Positions 44,301 through 53,100 of a stretch of DNA of 64,000 nt are shown piece by piece. How positions within the stretch are numbered: the stretch's first letter is position 1; each line of letters begins with the position of its first letter. The notes under the pieces were generated by a model. The model was given only the letters and a program-made list of their open reading frames with translations, made no database searches and was not told the DNA's origin. The DNA comes from Rhodothermaceae bacterium (lineage in GTDB: Bacteria > Bacteroidota > Rhodothermia > Rhodothermales > Bin80): the NCBI GenBank assembly GCA_009841335.1, contig VXLY01000112.1, positions 1 through 64,000 on the forward strand, read 5' to 3'. The translations under genes were made by a program, and so were the position numbers.

Positions 44301-44371
44301 TGCGCCAGCACCGACGGCACCGCAAGCGCAATCAACAGAAGTGAAAGTAACGCTCTTTTCATATTCATCAT
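41369..44371 (-). CDS. SusC/RagA-family TonB-linked outer-membrane transporter
   Basis: A 1000-residue TonB-dependent transporter with a signal peptide ending V-L-A-Q. An N-terminal carboxypeptidase-regulatory-like domain (S-G-T-V-R-D, residues about 26-105) is followed by the plug (V-L-K-D-A-S-A-A-A-I-Y-G-T-R-G-S-A-G-V-I-L-I-T-T-K) and a C-terminal beta-barrel. The terminal residues S-F-G-I-N-V-T-L form the last strand. It imports oligosaccharides or peptides with SusD. The exbB/exbD/tonB-like genes at the left edge could energise it. A TACGTTTG promoter lies 53 bp upstream of the start. Confidence 0.95.
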   Translation of the reverse strand: MMNMKRALLSLLLIALAVPSVLAQSTVSGTVRDGTTSDPLPGVSIVVKGTTQGGTTDMSGNYVVNVPSLQDTLVFSFVGFDTQEIGIDGRNEIDVTMVETVFEIGEELVVTGYGSQERRTITGAVASLSDEDFVAGNVNSAAELIQGKVAGLQITTRNGNPNDVAEIRLRGISSFGANQSPLVVVDGVIGANWDNLDPSDIGSVEVLKDASAAAIYGTRGSAGVILITTKQGEARRGVSVDYNAYYTFEGIENRLDVLSGDEYRRLSNETGLNAPDLGTSTDWFKEVTQQGSNMVHNLALSGGNENTVYRVSGNFRDRNGIQRYTGFQEIGGRLNFTQWAMDHDLEVTIQLAATKKDQNFGFADAFKFSGIMNPTAPVTASGFENTGGYFEQPLFNYFNPVAIIEEGERIGESKYFTGVFRGEYNFDSVLPGLSFAAQYSFQTEDQVAREFFSRKHKVGGGATAASLGPGRATQAYLDLSSELFETTLHYSGDLAESTSLEAFAGYSYNDFVDEGFNAAGGDFIADNVSFNNFSFAQDFSQGEGSVSSFRSTHRLVAFFGRANVNYDGTVFANASLRREGSSRFGEDNKWGLFWAAGVGVEVSNLVDVPYLSSLRLRGSIGKTGQDAPLSGLALQRFAPAGNFFVNGQFIQSFGPVSNPNPDLKWEEKTELNIGADFVTAGDRVSGRIDFYNSTTSDLLFEVSVPVPPNLYPTTWTNVGELETSGLEISLDVDVLRGDGPLSWNTGIVASFYSETMLNQFHTEDVQFLASPGSPGLNTPDLIRVKQGEPIGQLWGPQFSRIGDNGQWLFLKPDGSEVEYGGLSFPDDEQILGNGLPDFQIGWSNNMRYGDFDMSFFLEGVFGHQLANMFSLFYSVPKQISSYNVLSHAFELSNLKDDPRWSSYYIEDADYVRLNNASVGYTLPARMLSDSPVRRVRLYLTGNNLFTITGYSGLNPQVRYVDRNQGQSEQGSSGGPLAPGIERRIEWFTTRSISFGINVTL

Positions 44372-45040
44372 GAGTCCGGTTAATGAAAGGCCAACTAGTT
44401 TTATTCGTGTACGGGCGAAATACCAAACGTACGCGAGGATATATGTCTACTGAAACATACGCTACGCGAAATTTAAATTCAAATGCAAGCGCACAAAAAA
44501 GTGCAATGGTTCGACCTAAAAAATCAGGTCAACGGCGGTACCATATCTAGCTGCAATCAACATAATTCTTGTTCGAGGCCGGCGCACCCCGGTACGAATG
44601 TGCATCTGGATTCAGGGACGGCGCCTATGGCAGTTTCCGCTGCTTCCCTGGTCAAAAGCCTCAACTAGAAGTGTTTTAGTGGAACACCGCTTCCTCAAAG
44701 TCCGGGGCGGATTCTCGTGTTTTGTTTGGCTGATTTATGCGACCTTTCTTCGGCGTGATCAGCGGTTCCAAACTTTGCCCCAATACTTCGCGGTGGTGTA
44801 CTGAGGAATCCCCGTATCCATACTGCACGAAATCAGCGACGGATACAGCGCCTTGGCCTCGGGCAATTAATCCACGATCATCGACGAATCTGTCCCTTCC
44901 TACAGCAATTTGGTGGTGAATAATGCACGGATGCGGGTCCTCCAAAAGGCAGACTGATCGTCTGGTTTTGAGCAGCGGGACGCAGAATAGGGTGCGGCCG
45001 GAGTTTAAATTTGCGACCCGATTGATCTTACGGGCATCGG
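44372..45040. other. 669-bp region upstream of susC with no confident gene
   Basis: It holds the susC promoter at its left end. An 89-codon minus frame (44676-44945) has no recognised domain and could be a decayed gene. No RNA gene or strong dyad was seen. Confidence 0.4.
44424..44456 (-). promoter_or_regulatory. Candidate Bacteroidota-type promoter of susC
   Basis: On the minus strand TACGTTTG (44424-44431) matches the -7 element TAnnTTTG exactly, and GTTTC (44452-44456) lies about 20 bp upstream near the expected -33 TTTG position. It is 53 bp before the susC start. Confidence 0.5.
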
Positions 45041-47704
45041 CTACATAGACAGCAGATTGGCAAGCAGCCGATATGCGCCAGCCACCGAATAGGGTACCTG
45101 TCGGTGTAACGCCAACGCACAGTAGGTATAGTGTCCCTGTCCATAATCTGCTACAAGGAACGCTCCCCGCTGGGGCTCCTGACCAGTATCATTCATTTCA
45201 ATTAGCGGTGTATAGGCACCATCCCACTCAGTGAAGAATTTGGATCCGCGCTGCTCGACCCAGCCATCAAAATCCGCCCCGGTGATCGGGTTAGGCCCCG
45301 CAAGCACCGGGTGGTCGGGTGCAAGAATGGTCACCGGGGCATCTTCCTCGGAAACCTCCTCAGCGCCTCTGGGCAGTTGGGCAGATATAGGTGCCATCTG
45401 GTCCGGGACAAACTCCTGGGTCTGGTAGAGCACAATCAAATTGCCTCCAGCATGCGCATATTCCAACAGCCGACGGTTGTTGGTTAGCAGGTCTTGTCGT
45501 ACAGCATAAGCGCGCGTGCCGATCACAATCGCATCAAATTCACTTAAAGTGCCACTGGCCAGGTCAGCTTCTTGCAGTAGCGTTACGGCGGCCCCCAACT
45601 GCTGAATGGCTGAAGGAACTTCATCTCCAACCCCCATTACATAGCCGACATTCAAGTCCGGGGAAATGTCTACTTGAAGTCCGGTAACCTGTGTGGTGGC
45701 CTCGCGAAACAAGTACCGCGTTTCCATATGGCTGTGTCGGATAACCTGGTAACCCTCCGATATGGTGGCATCTCCCACGTGCGCTACAGCCCGTACATCA
45801 TAAACATGACCAGCTTCCAGGTCCGGCACATGGACTTCGAAGGAGAAGAGCTGACGTTCTCCGGCCTGCGCGAAGGTCAGCTCATGACTGGGCGGGCTGG
45901 CTGTCCAGCCTTCGGGCAGCTGAAGGTCCATAGAACCGACAGTACCGCCAGGGACATTGTTAATTATCTCAGTGGAGACGGTAAACTGACTGCCTGAGAC
46001 CTGTGGGATTACGATTCGGTGGGCTGGCGACACATTGACCACCAGCGCAGGCATCACGTGCAGCTTTCGCATGACGTATCCGTACGGCAGATTCGCCTCA
46101 CGGGTTTGGACATCGCGCACCAGATGAATAGGTACCCCCATGATATTTAGGCTAGCCACTGCCTGCAGACCTGCAGGCCGGGTCGGCTGGTGCTTCCAAC
46201 GCGGGTCGTGCCACTGGAAATGGTTCTCCTTCACGCTGTTGCGAAAAAAATAGGGCCGTGCATACGGGGCATCGTCGGGCACCGCTGCCGCAAATACCAC
46301 TTGGTGGAACGGCGTTGACTGTCTTACCTCACTGCTGATCTGCCAGTCGTCCTGTGATAGCCCGGTCGGATCTTTGATGGTCATCGCGACGGCATCAGCG
46401 GCAATGTCGGCCGGGATAGAGAGTCGCGCGTCAATCTCAAAGGACTGCCCGCGTACGACGGGTCCCATGGTGGATGGAGCCTGCCAGAAGCTCGAAACCG
46501 GCGGCGTACCTGTCGGCTGAGCCGTAGCCGTGAACGCAAGGCCTACGGCCGTGGCGATTGCGTGCTGAAACTGCTCCTCCTTGATCTGCAGCATGAAGGC
46601 TGATTCGGAATCCTCAGGCAACAGGCTCAGGAGCTCACGTGTCTTGGCCAGACCGGCCATCAGATCGCCGACCACGGCATCAGGGTGGCCCGGGCGGGCG
46701 GCCATGAGGGCATCGTGAACATGTGCAGCAATCTCATCGAGCAGAGTAGCCCCACCTTCTGGAGGTGCTTCACCGGTCAATTCAAACAACCCGGCCAGCG
46801 TCACATTCAGTCCGTCAAAGAAGCTGGACTCAGCCTCCGCTCCCGGTTCTGACAGGCGCTCATAGTAGTATGGCACGGGGCCAAGAGTAGTACGCGTACG
46901 GCCGCTGGTCTGCGAACGCTGCAGACTTAGTCCATACATGCCAAAGTTATAGTAGGAATCACCCAGCCAGGGACTGTGCTGACCGGCATCGAAGTTCATG
47001 TTCCAGGGCTCATTTTCCCGTACACCGCCACGGTACAACTTGTGCACTTTCCACGGCCGCAATCCCTCCTCGGTAATCTGCTCGGGAAACCGTTCAGGGT
47101 CTGCCGCCGCCGCCACGGCATCAGGCGTTATCTGGCCAACAGCCACATGGTTGCCATGCCCATCCCGGGTTGACCCGTGAAATCTGGAAATCACCACTAC
47201 CGGGCGATCCATGCGAATGACCCGAACCATGTCGGAAAGTACTCGCTCCACATCCCAGCTCTTGAGGGATTCTTCAAGTGTTTTTGAATAGCCGTAGTCC
47301 ACCGCGCTCGAAAAATAGAGTCCATCCAACCCATAGTAGCGCCCTGCAAGCCGCAGTTCCTCGGTACGGATCAAACCGAGGCCATCAAATAGTTCAGGCC
47401 CAATGGCATTGGCCCCAGCTTCACCCCGATTGATGGACATCAGAGAAACCCTAGCGCCGGCACCACGACTTAGGTATGTCAAAAGCCCAGCGTGCTCATC
47501 GTCCGGATGGGCTACCGTATGCAGCATGCTTGCTGTAGTGGACAACTTCAGCAGCTGCTGCCACAAACCGGTACTTCCGCGGTCCACATCGAGTAGAGGG
47601 CCGCCCTCAGTACTCAGCGTGCTATTGAGTGCCTGTTCCTGCGCAATCGTCACAGGCACACAGATAAGACAGGCAAGACAGAAAGTAGTCAACAGACGAA
47701 GCAT
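45041..47704 (-). CDS. PIG-L family deacetylase-like protein with ThuA-like C-terminus, secreted
   Basis: An 887-residue protein with a signal peptide ending T-I-A-Q. The N-terminal PIG-L/LmbE domain has A-H-P-D-D-E at residues 65-70 and a later H-G-N-H-V-A-V-G motif that supplies zinc ligands. These enzymes remove acetyl groups from GlcNAc-type sugars. The middle part is beta-rich (NPCBM/Ig-like). The C-terminal about 200 residues resemble a glutamine-amidotransferase-like (ThuA) fold, with F-D-A-I-V-I-G-T-R-A-Y and A-G-G-N-L-I-V-L-Y-Q-T. This architecture is common in Bacteroidota. Glycan breakdown together with the Sus genes is plausible. Confidence 0.85.
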   Translation of the reverse strand: MLRLLTTFCLACLICVPVTIAQEQALNSTLSTEGGPLLDVDRGSTGLWQQLLKLSTTASMLHTVAHPDDEHAGLLTYLSRGAGARVSLMSINRGEAGANAIGPELFDGLGLIRTEELRLAGRYYGLDGLYFSSAVDYGYSKTLEESLKSWDVERVLSDMVRVIRMDRPVVVISRFHGSTRDGHGNHVAVGQITPDAVAAAADPERFPEQITEEGLRPWKVHKLYRGGVRENEPWNMNFDAGQHSPWLGDSYYNFGMYGLSLQRSQTSGRTRTTLGPVPYYYERLSEPGAEAESSFFDGLNVTLAGLFELTGEAPPEGGATLLDEIAAHVHDALMAARPGHPDAVVGDLMAGLAKTRELLSLLPEDSESAFMLQIKEEQFQHAIATAVGLAFTATAQPTGTPPVSSFWQAPSTMGPVVRGQSFEIDARLSIPADIAADAVAMTIKDPTGLSQDDWQISSEVRQSTPFHQVVFAAAVPDDAPYARPYFFRNSVKENHFQWHDPRWKHQPTRPAGLQAVASLNIMGVPIHLVRDVQTREANLPYGYVMRKLHVMPALVVNVSPAHRIVIPQVSGSQFTVSTEIINNVPGGTVGSMDLQLPEGWTASPPSHELTFAQAGERQLFSFEVHVPDLEAGHVYDVRAVAHVGDATISEGYQVIRHSHMETRYLFREATTQVTGLQVDISPDLNVGYVMGVGDEVPSAIQQLGAAVTLLQEADLASGTLSEFDAIVIGTRAYAVRQDLLTNNRRLLEYAHAGGNLIVLYQTQEFVPDQMAPISAQLPRGAEEVSEEDAPVTILAPDHPVLAGPNPITGADFDGWVEQRGSKFFTEWDGAYTPLIEMNDTGQEPQRGAFLVADYGQGHYTYCALALHRQVPYSVAGAYRLLANLLSM

Positions 47705-48352
47705 CGCGTTATTGATTTGGGGAGTTGTAAATAGACGTAAAATCTTGGACGTGAAGTCATGTATAAGAAGATACGTAACTGCTCAAAGAGAATGGCATCG
47801 TGAACGAGGGGAATGGCCGTGGGCGTATCCACAGGAAAGGGATTACTGTGATTCAAGAGGCTCAATAGTTTCCCGATGCGAAAACGGTTAGAATATGGAT
47901 TGACCGTATCGTGCGGTCGAACAGTCATGCATGCCCACGATCTGAAAGAAGCTTATAGAAATCAGTAGGTGGCCCTATCTGACTTGGTTTTTGCGATTTA
48001 CTTGGAGTTGACCAGCTAAAAAGAAATTTCCAGTACTATGTTGTACCGGGGCATTGGGGTTCGCAGACAATGGTGTGATACATGCTGCAGAGAATCCGCG
48101 CGGCATTTTCGACCAAGCGTTCAAGACATTACCGGACCGATCGAAGAAGATGAATCATTTTTCCTGATATGACTTAATTTCACTGTTGCGTACAACGACG
48201 GGAACGCATACTTGAGGGAGACGATTTGAGAAAAAGTCTAATCACTCAGGAGCGATGTTCGCTGTCATGCATCGATAGGACAACAAATTGGTTGGGTTTG
48301 CATGTATACTCGATATAGAATGTGATCTTCCGCCATTGCATACTATTCCCAA
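47705..48352. other. 648-bp region with dispersed repeat copy 2
   Basis: No gene is seen. Repeat parts A (47751-47919) and B (47951-48054) occupy the left half, immediately before the PIG-L gene start. The right half (48060-48352) has no recognised element and precedes the aldolase gene. Confidence 0.5.
47751..48054. repeat. Dispersed repeat, copy 2 (parts A and B contiguous)
   Basis: Part A is 47751-47919 and part B is 47951-48054, separated by 31 bp. They align with 37481-37650 and 39413-39517. The repeat begins 46 bp upstream of the PIG-L gene. No terminal inverted repeats or intact transposase frame were recognised. Confidence 0.7.
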
Positions 48353-49117
48353 ATGGATTTCAGATCGGAGGTCTGTCGAGAGCTTCTGGAGCTTGCACAT
48401 TTTTTAGGAGATGCCCGACAGATGGCAATTTTTGGAGAGGGCAATGTGTCGGGCAAGTTGGATTCAGAGTTCTTACTTGTCAAGGCTAGTGGTACTTCTC
48501 TCTCCACACTGACCGCTGAAGAATTGGTCAAGGTCGCGGCGCGTTCGCTCGTTGATGCGGTTATGGATGAGACATTGATTACGGATGAAGAGGCCAATGA
48601 GTTGCTTCTGGATTCCCTCCAGTACCCATCTGCGCTCAAGCCCTCTGTGGAGTCCATGTTTCATGCCTGGCTACTTACGCTGCCCGGTGTAGCTTATGTT
48701 GGGCATGTACATGCCAGGGCAGTCAGTGCCCTTATGTGTTCACCGCACGCAGAGAAGTTTGCTTTACATCGACTGGTTCCTGATCAGGTCGTTTATACCG
48801 GCCCCTCATCGGTGATCGTACCCTATGTAGATCCCGGTATAGTGCTTGCTCGTCATATCAGGGAGGCCGTTGGCACTTATCGTAGCGCCACTGGTCATGT
48901 GCCCAAGACCATATTGCTAAAAAATCACGGGATTATAGCGTTGGGTGGGACAGCACAGGAGGTCGCAGCCGCACTTTCCATGGCCGAAAAAGCTGCGCGT
49001 ATATACCTTGATGCAGCAGTATTGGGGCCTCCGATCTTTATGGAGGCATCGGAGGTGGTACGCATAGCGGGTCGCAGTGACGAACATTATCGGCAGGCTA
49101 TGCTTTCCCGTAAATAA
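48353..49117 (+). CDS. Class II aldolase/adducin family protein
   Basis: A 254-residue protein with the FucA/RhaD/AraD fold. The substrate phosphate loop G-N-V-S-G-K-L and V-K-A-S-G-T-S-L are visible. The zinc motif G-H-V-H-A-R-A is near residue 118, and L-K-N-H-G-I-I supplies the third His. These enzymes split sugar phosphates to dihydroxyacetone phosphate and an aldehyde, or epimerise them. It lies upstream of a bifunctional aldolase/dehydrogenase on the same strand after 181 bp, suggesting deoxysugar breakdown. The exact substrate is not determined. Confidence 0.85.
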   Translation: MDFRSEVCRELLELAHFLGDARQMAIFGEGNVSGKLDSEFLLVKASGTSLSTLTAEELVKVAARSLVDAVMDETLITDEEANELLLDSLQYPSALKPSVESMFHAWLLTLPGVAYVGHVHARAVSALMCSPHAEKFALHRLVPDQVVYTGPSSVIVPYVDPGIVLARHIREAVGTYRSATGHVPKTILLKNHGIIALGGTAQEVAAALSMAEKAARIYLDAAVLGPPIFMEASEVVRIAGRSDEHYRQAMLSRK

Positions 49118-49298
49118 TTCCTCAATGAAGCAGCGTTATTCTCTGGTATATATGGATCGTGCATTCAACCTCTTTACATGTAGTGCCGGGATTGATCAAT
49201 TGACGCCCGGTCGGACCGACGCCGCTTCTCGCACATTCCGGATGTTCCATCATATTCCGTAATGCCAGTGGGTTTATCGACCATCAAAACTTATACAC

Positions 49299-51500
49299 AT
49301 GTCTCTGCCCGTTCCTGAATCTCCTGTTTTCAAATACATCACCGATCGCTGGGAGGACCATGTCGCAAATAAGTTGGATCCCGTGGAGCGTCTTATCTAT
49401 CGCTCAAACTTGTTAGGGCAGGATTGGCGGATCACCAATACGGGTGGCGGCAACACCTCCACCAAACTCAAAGAGAAAGATCCTCTGACCGGGGAGAGGG
49501 TGTCCGTGATGTGGATCAAGGGGTCGGGCGGTGATCTCCGGACTGCCACACGGAAGAATTTTGCATCCTTGTATCAGGATCAATTGCTTGCGCTTCAGAA
49601 GCTGTACGCCAGCGAGTCTTCACGAGGAGTAAAATCAGCGGCCGAAGATGCAATGGTTGCGGCGTACAAGCATTGTGTATTCAATCTAAATTCCCGGGCG
49701 CCCTCTATTGATACGCCGTTACACAGTTTTGTACCATTCTCGCATGTGGATCACTCGCACCCAGTTGCCTGCATCGCACTGGCGACAGCCGCGGATGGCC
49801 CTGCACTCACACATGAGATCTATGGAACGGACGTGATCTGGGTTGACTGGCAGCGGCCGGGTTTTGAGCTTGGCTTAAAGCTGCAGGCCGTTTGTGCAGA
49901 ATACCCAGAAGCAAAAGGCGTATTGCTGGGAGGGCATGGCCTGATCAATTGGGCAGAGAGTGATAAAGCCTGCTATCATCTCAGTCTGGAACTTGCCGAC
50001 CGCGCAGAAGTCTTTCTTGCTGACAGGGGAGCGGGTACATATGCGTTTGGCGGGGTGCGCCACACGCCGTTAAATGAGGCGGCACGTACCTCTGCACTTG
50101 TGGATGTTCTGCCGTGGTTGCGAGGAAAAGTCAGTCAGCATAAACGCTGCATTGCTACACTGGAACTGGATCCACACGTAGTTGATTTTGTGAATTCTGA
50201 AGATGCGCCGCGCCTGGCGGAGTTGGGGACATCCTGCCCAGATCATTTCCTGCGTACCAAAATCAAGCCACTTTATGTGGAGTGGGATCCAGGGCAGGGG
50301 GATGTTGATGCCCTGAAAGCAGCACTTGCTAACGGCCTTGAGCAGTATCGAAAGGACTATGCAGCTTACTACGCCGCCCATCGACATGCGGACTCCCCAC
50401 CTATAAGGACGGTAGAACCCACGGTTGCGCTGATTCCGGGAATTGGTCTTGTTGCCTGGGGTAAGTCAAAGAGTGAGAGCCGTGTAACAGCAGAATTTTA
50501 TCGTGCAGCCATCGGTGTCATGCAAGGTGCCGAGGTGGTTTCGACGTACACGGCGCTACCGAGACAGGAGGCCTTTGATATCGAGTATTGGTCACTGGAA
50601 GAGGCCAAGCTTCGCCGAATGCCGCAGGAAAAGGGATTCGCGGGCCAGGTGGTGGTCATCTTTGGCGCAGGAAGTGGAATTGGCAGGGAAACAGCAATCC
50701 GTATGGTGGCAGAAGGGGCGAATATCGTTGCCGTTGATCTCAACGAATCTGCGGCAAAAGAGGTAAGCGATACTATCCTGCAATCCGTCGGGATGGGGAT
50801 CGGTGTTGCAGGAACGGGAGTGTCAGGATGCGGAAATGCGATTGGTCTGGGTTGCGATATTACGGAGCGCACCTCCGTTCGACAGGTGATGGAAACCACG
50901 ATTCTGGCTTATGGTGGACTGGATCATGTGATCATCACAGCAGGGATGTTTCCAGGAACCGACGCAGCGGGGGTTGTTCCGGATGCAGCATGGGACAAAA
51001 CGTTTGCTGTAAATGTGAAGGGATCCTACATCGTGGCCAGTGAAGCGGCAAAGACGTGGGAGGCGCAGCAGTTACGGGGGAGCCTCGTACTGACTGGAAG
51101 CGTTAATGGAGTCGTTCCCAAGTCAGGGAGTATGGCTTATGACACAAGCAAGAGCGCGCTTAATCATCTGGTACGCGAACTTGCAGTTGCCTACGCTCCC
51201 CTGATTCGCGTTAACGGGATTGCGCCTGCGACGGTTATCGCAGGCAGCAGCATGTTCGGACGTGAACGTGTAATCCGTTCTTTACGCAAGTACGGGCTGC
51301 CCTGCAGCTCCAATGAATCCACGGATACCTTGCGCGAGCGCCTAGCTGATTTTTATGCGGGGCGAACGCTTACGGATCAGCGAGTGACCGCCAGAGATCA
51401 GGCGGAAGCGGTAATACTTTTGGCGAGCAGAAAGCTTGGAAAAACCACAGGACAGATCCTGAACGTCGATGGCGGGCTTGAAGGAGCATTCCTTCGCTAA
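49299..51500 (+). CDS. Bifunctional rhamnulose-1-phosphate aldolase/lactaldehyde dehydrogenase-like fusion
   Basis: A 733-residue fusion. The N-terminal class II aldolase domain (residues about 20-430) has G-G-G-N-T-S-T-K and zinc motif H-V-D-H-S-H-P-V. The C-terminal short-chain dehydrogenase domain has V-V-I-F-G-A-G-S-G-I-G near 450 and the catalytic Y-D-T-S-K (Tyr614, Lys618). Related RhaEW/YuxG enzymes cleave rhamnulose-1-phosphate and oxidise the lactaldehyde. No isomerase or kinase gene (RhaA, RhaB) is in this window. Its stop overlaps the convergent aldo/keto reductase by 4 bp. Confidence 0.88.
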   Translation: MSLPVPESPVFKYITDRWEDHVANKLDPVERLIYRSNLLGQDWRITNTGGGNTSTKLKEKDPLTGERVSVMWIKGSGGDLRTATRKNFASLYQDQLLALQKLYASESSRGVKSAAEDAMVAAYKHCVFNLNSRAPSIDTPLHSFVPFSHVDHSHPVACIALATAADGPALTHEIYGTDVIWVDWQRPGFELGLKLQAVCAEYPEAKGVLLGGHGLINWAESDKACYHLSLELADRAEVFLADRGAGTYAFGGVRHTPLNEAARTSALVDVLPWLRGKVSQHKRCIATLELDPHVVDFVNSEDAPRLAELGTSCPDHFLRTKIKPLYVEWDPGQGDVDALKAALANGLEQYRKDYAAYYAAHRHADSPPIRTVEPTVALIPGIGLVAWGKSKSESRVTAEFYRAAIGVMQGAEVVSTYTALPRQEAFDIEYWSLEEAKLRRMPQEKGFAGQVVVIFGAGSGIGRETAIRMVAEGANIVAVDLNESAAKEVSDTILQSVGMGIGVAGTGVSGCGNAIGLGCDITERTSVRQVMETTILAYGGLDHVIITAGMFPGTDAAGVVPDAAWDKTFAVNVKGSYIVASEAAKTWEAQQLRGSLVLTGSVNGVVPKSGSMAYDTSKSALNHLVRELAVAYAPLIRVNGIAPATVIAGSSMFGRERVIRSLRKYGLPCSSNESTDTLRERLADFYAGRTLTDQRVTARDQAEAVILLASRKLGKTTGQILNVDGGLEGAFLR

Positions 51501-52474
51501 TGTCCAAGTATACGATGTGGAACATAAGGGGCCTCCAGCAGGGCTACTTCCTCGGCAGAGAGTTCAAGCGAAAGACTGCGAACAGCACTTTCCAGGTGGG
51601 AGATTCTGGACACTCCGACGATGGGTGCCGTTACCCCTTGTTTTGACAATAGCCACGCCATGGCTATTTCTGCGGGTGGCTCGCCACGCTCATCGGCGAG
51701 TTCCCGCAGCGCTTGAATGACATGTGCGTCCTCGGGGGCGGTATAGCGTTCATGCATTAGCTCATCACTCCTTGCGCGTGCCGTTGAGAGTGGATCTTCG
51801 AGAGACTCCGCGCGGGCGAGTAAACCGCGGGCCAGGGGAGACCAGGGCAAAACGGCCAGTCCCTCTTCCTGGCAGAGGGGGATCATTTCCCGCTCCTCCT
51901 CGCGATACAGGAGGTTATAGTGGTTTTGCATACTGACAAACCGGGTCCACCCATTGAGCGCAGCAGTACCGAGCATGCGAGCCAATTGCCAGGCGTACAT
52001 GCTTGAAGCCCCTATATAGCGTACTTTACCATCCCGGACGAGCAGGTCCAGAGCGGCAAGGGTTTCATCAATAGGCGTGTTCACATCATAGCGATGAATC
52101 TGATACAGATCAATCGTTTCGACACCCAGTCTGCGCAGGCTGGCTTCGCATGACTGGACGATGTTCTTTCTTGAGAGTCCTCCAGAATTGGGGGCATCCC
52201 GAAGGGGAAAGAAAACTTTTGAGGCTAGCACGATTTCATTCATGTTGCCGTAGCGTTTGAGTGCACGGCCTGTGATTTCCTCACTAACACCATTGGAATA
52301 AATGTCAGCGGTATCAAAGAAGTTGATACCGAGCTCAATGGCGCGCCTGAAAAATGGCTGAGAGGCCTCCTCATCCAACAGCCAGGGCTGCCAGGATCGA
52401 TCTCCGAAAGACATGCATCCAAGTGCAAGGCGCGAAACGGTGAGGCCTGTATTTCCCAAACGGGTGTATTGCAT
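51497..52474 (-). CDS. Aldo/keto reductase
   Basis: A 325-residue NADPH-dependent AKR. It starts M-Q-Y-T-R-L-G-N-T-G-L-T-V-S-R-L-A-L-G, with the tetrad visible as Asp/Tyr in F-F-D-T-A-D-I-Y, Lys in V-L-A-S-K-V-F, and His in Y-Q-I-H-R-Y-D. Cofactor contacts V-S-R-I-S-H-L appear near the C-terminus. It belongs to the YajO/Tas-like group. It converges tail to tail with the aldolase fusion and could reduce the lactaldehyde made there, but this is inference. Confidence 0.9.
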   Translation of the reverse strand: MQYTRLGNTGLTVSRLALGCMSFGDRSWQPWLLDEEASQPFFRRAIELGINFFDTADIYSNGVSEEITGRALKRYGNMNEIVLASKVFFPLRDAPNSGGLSRKNIVQSCEASLRRLGVETIDLYQIHRYDVNTPIDETLAALDLLVRDGKVRYIGASSMYAWQLARMLGTAALNGWTRFVSMQNHYNLLYREEEREMIPLCQEEGLAVLPWSPLARGLLARAESLEDPLSTARARSDELMHERYTAPEDAHVIQALRELADERGEPPAEIAMAWLLSKQGVTAPIVGVSRISHLESAVRSLSLELSAEEVALLEAPYVPHRILGH

Positions 52475-52495
52475 GGTAGAGCCCAGAATAAGGTG

Positions 52496-52807
52496 CTAAG
52501 ATTGTGGCGCGTCAAGGTCCAAGTTACGGCATATAAAGAGGAAAGCAGATTGGAGATTATCGAATTTTCTGTAACCTCTCCCGATGATTTGCACTTCCTG
52601 GATTGTCTCGTGGAATCCGACAATGTATAAATCATTGAGCTGAAGCCAATTCAGGTAGCGCCAGCTGTGCGCCATTCGGTGATCGTGCAACGTTTCTTGT
52701 TCCCCAGTCTCAGAACAAACCCGTGCATTACCTGAATTAGGAAACGTGCGTATGATCCTGCTAACCACGCTCATCGAACACCGGTTTATCCATCTCCCAT
52801 CCACCAT
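52496..52807 (-). pseudogene. Internally deleted ISL3-family transposase remnant
   Basis: A 103-codon frame. Residues about 44-60 (L-H-D-H-R-M-A-H-S-W-R-Y-L-N-W-L-Q) match the N-terminal zinc-finger region of ISL3 transposases. The last 30 residues (G-R-G-Y-R-K-F-D-N-L-Q...L-F-I-C-R-N-L-D-L) match the C-terminal R-G-Y-R-N-F-E-N-type tail. The DDE catalytic centre between them is missing and one Cys-x-x-Cys has decayed, so it is not active. It lies 21 bp upstream of the aldo/keto reductase start. Confidence 0.6.
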
Positions 52808-53100
52808 TCATACCTGTTGCTCCTAAGCTCTGTACGCAACGCGGACGCGGCTTAGGGAAGAGGTACTCCCCGAAGATGATATTGCAAAAAAGCAGGGTTG
52901 GAGAGCCTCCTCTAATACTTCGTTAACAGAAGCCAACAAAGGGGTCAAACTGTTTTGTTTTTCTGAAGATTGGAAACTCAGTATAAAAAAAGTTGTATAT
53001 TTCTTCCATGTTTTCTAAAACGGTCAACCCGCTGCAAGGGTAACGATCGGTGGTTTTCAGAGGTGTCATTCAGCAATCAGCATTAGACAGAGGTATTTCA
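52808..53100. promoter_or_regulatory. Upstream region of the TonB receptor gene
   Basis: A possible promoter is TTG (52970-52972) with TATATTTC (52996-53003), one mismatch from the -7 TAnnTTTG element but with longer spacing. A partial dyad CTTCGTTAACAGAAG is at 52918-52932 and could be an operator. No riboswitch was recognised. Confidence 0.3.

Noticed and set aside
44676-44945. Minus-strand 89-codon gene upstream of susC
   Set aside because: No recognised domain and no operon partner; may be decayed DNA.
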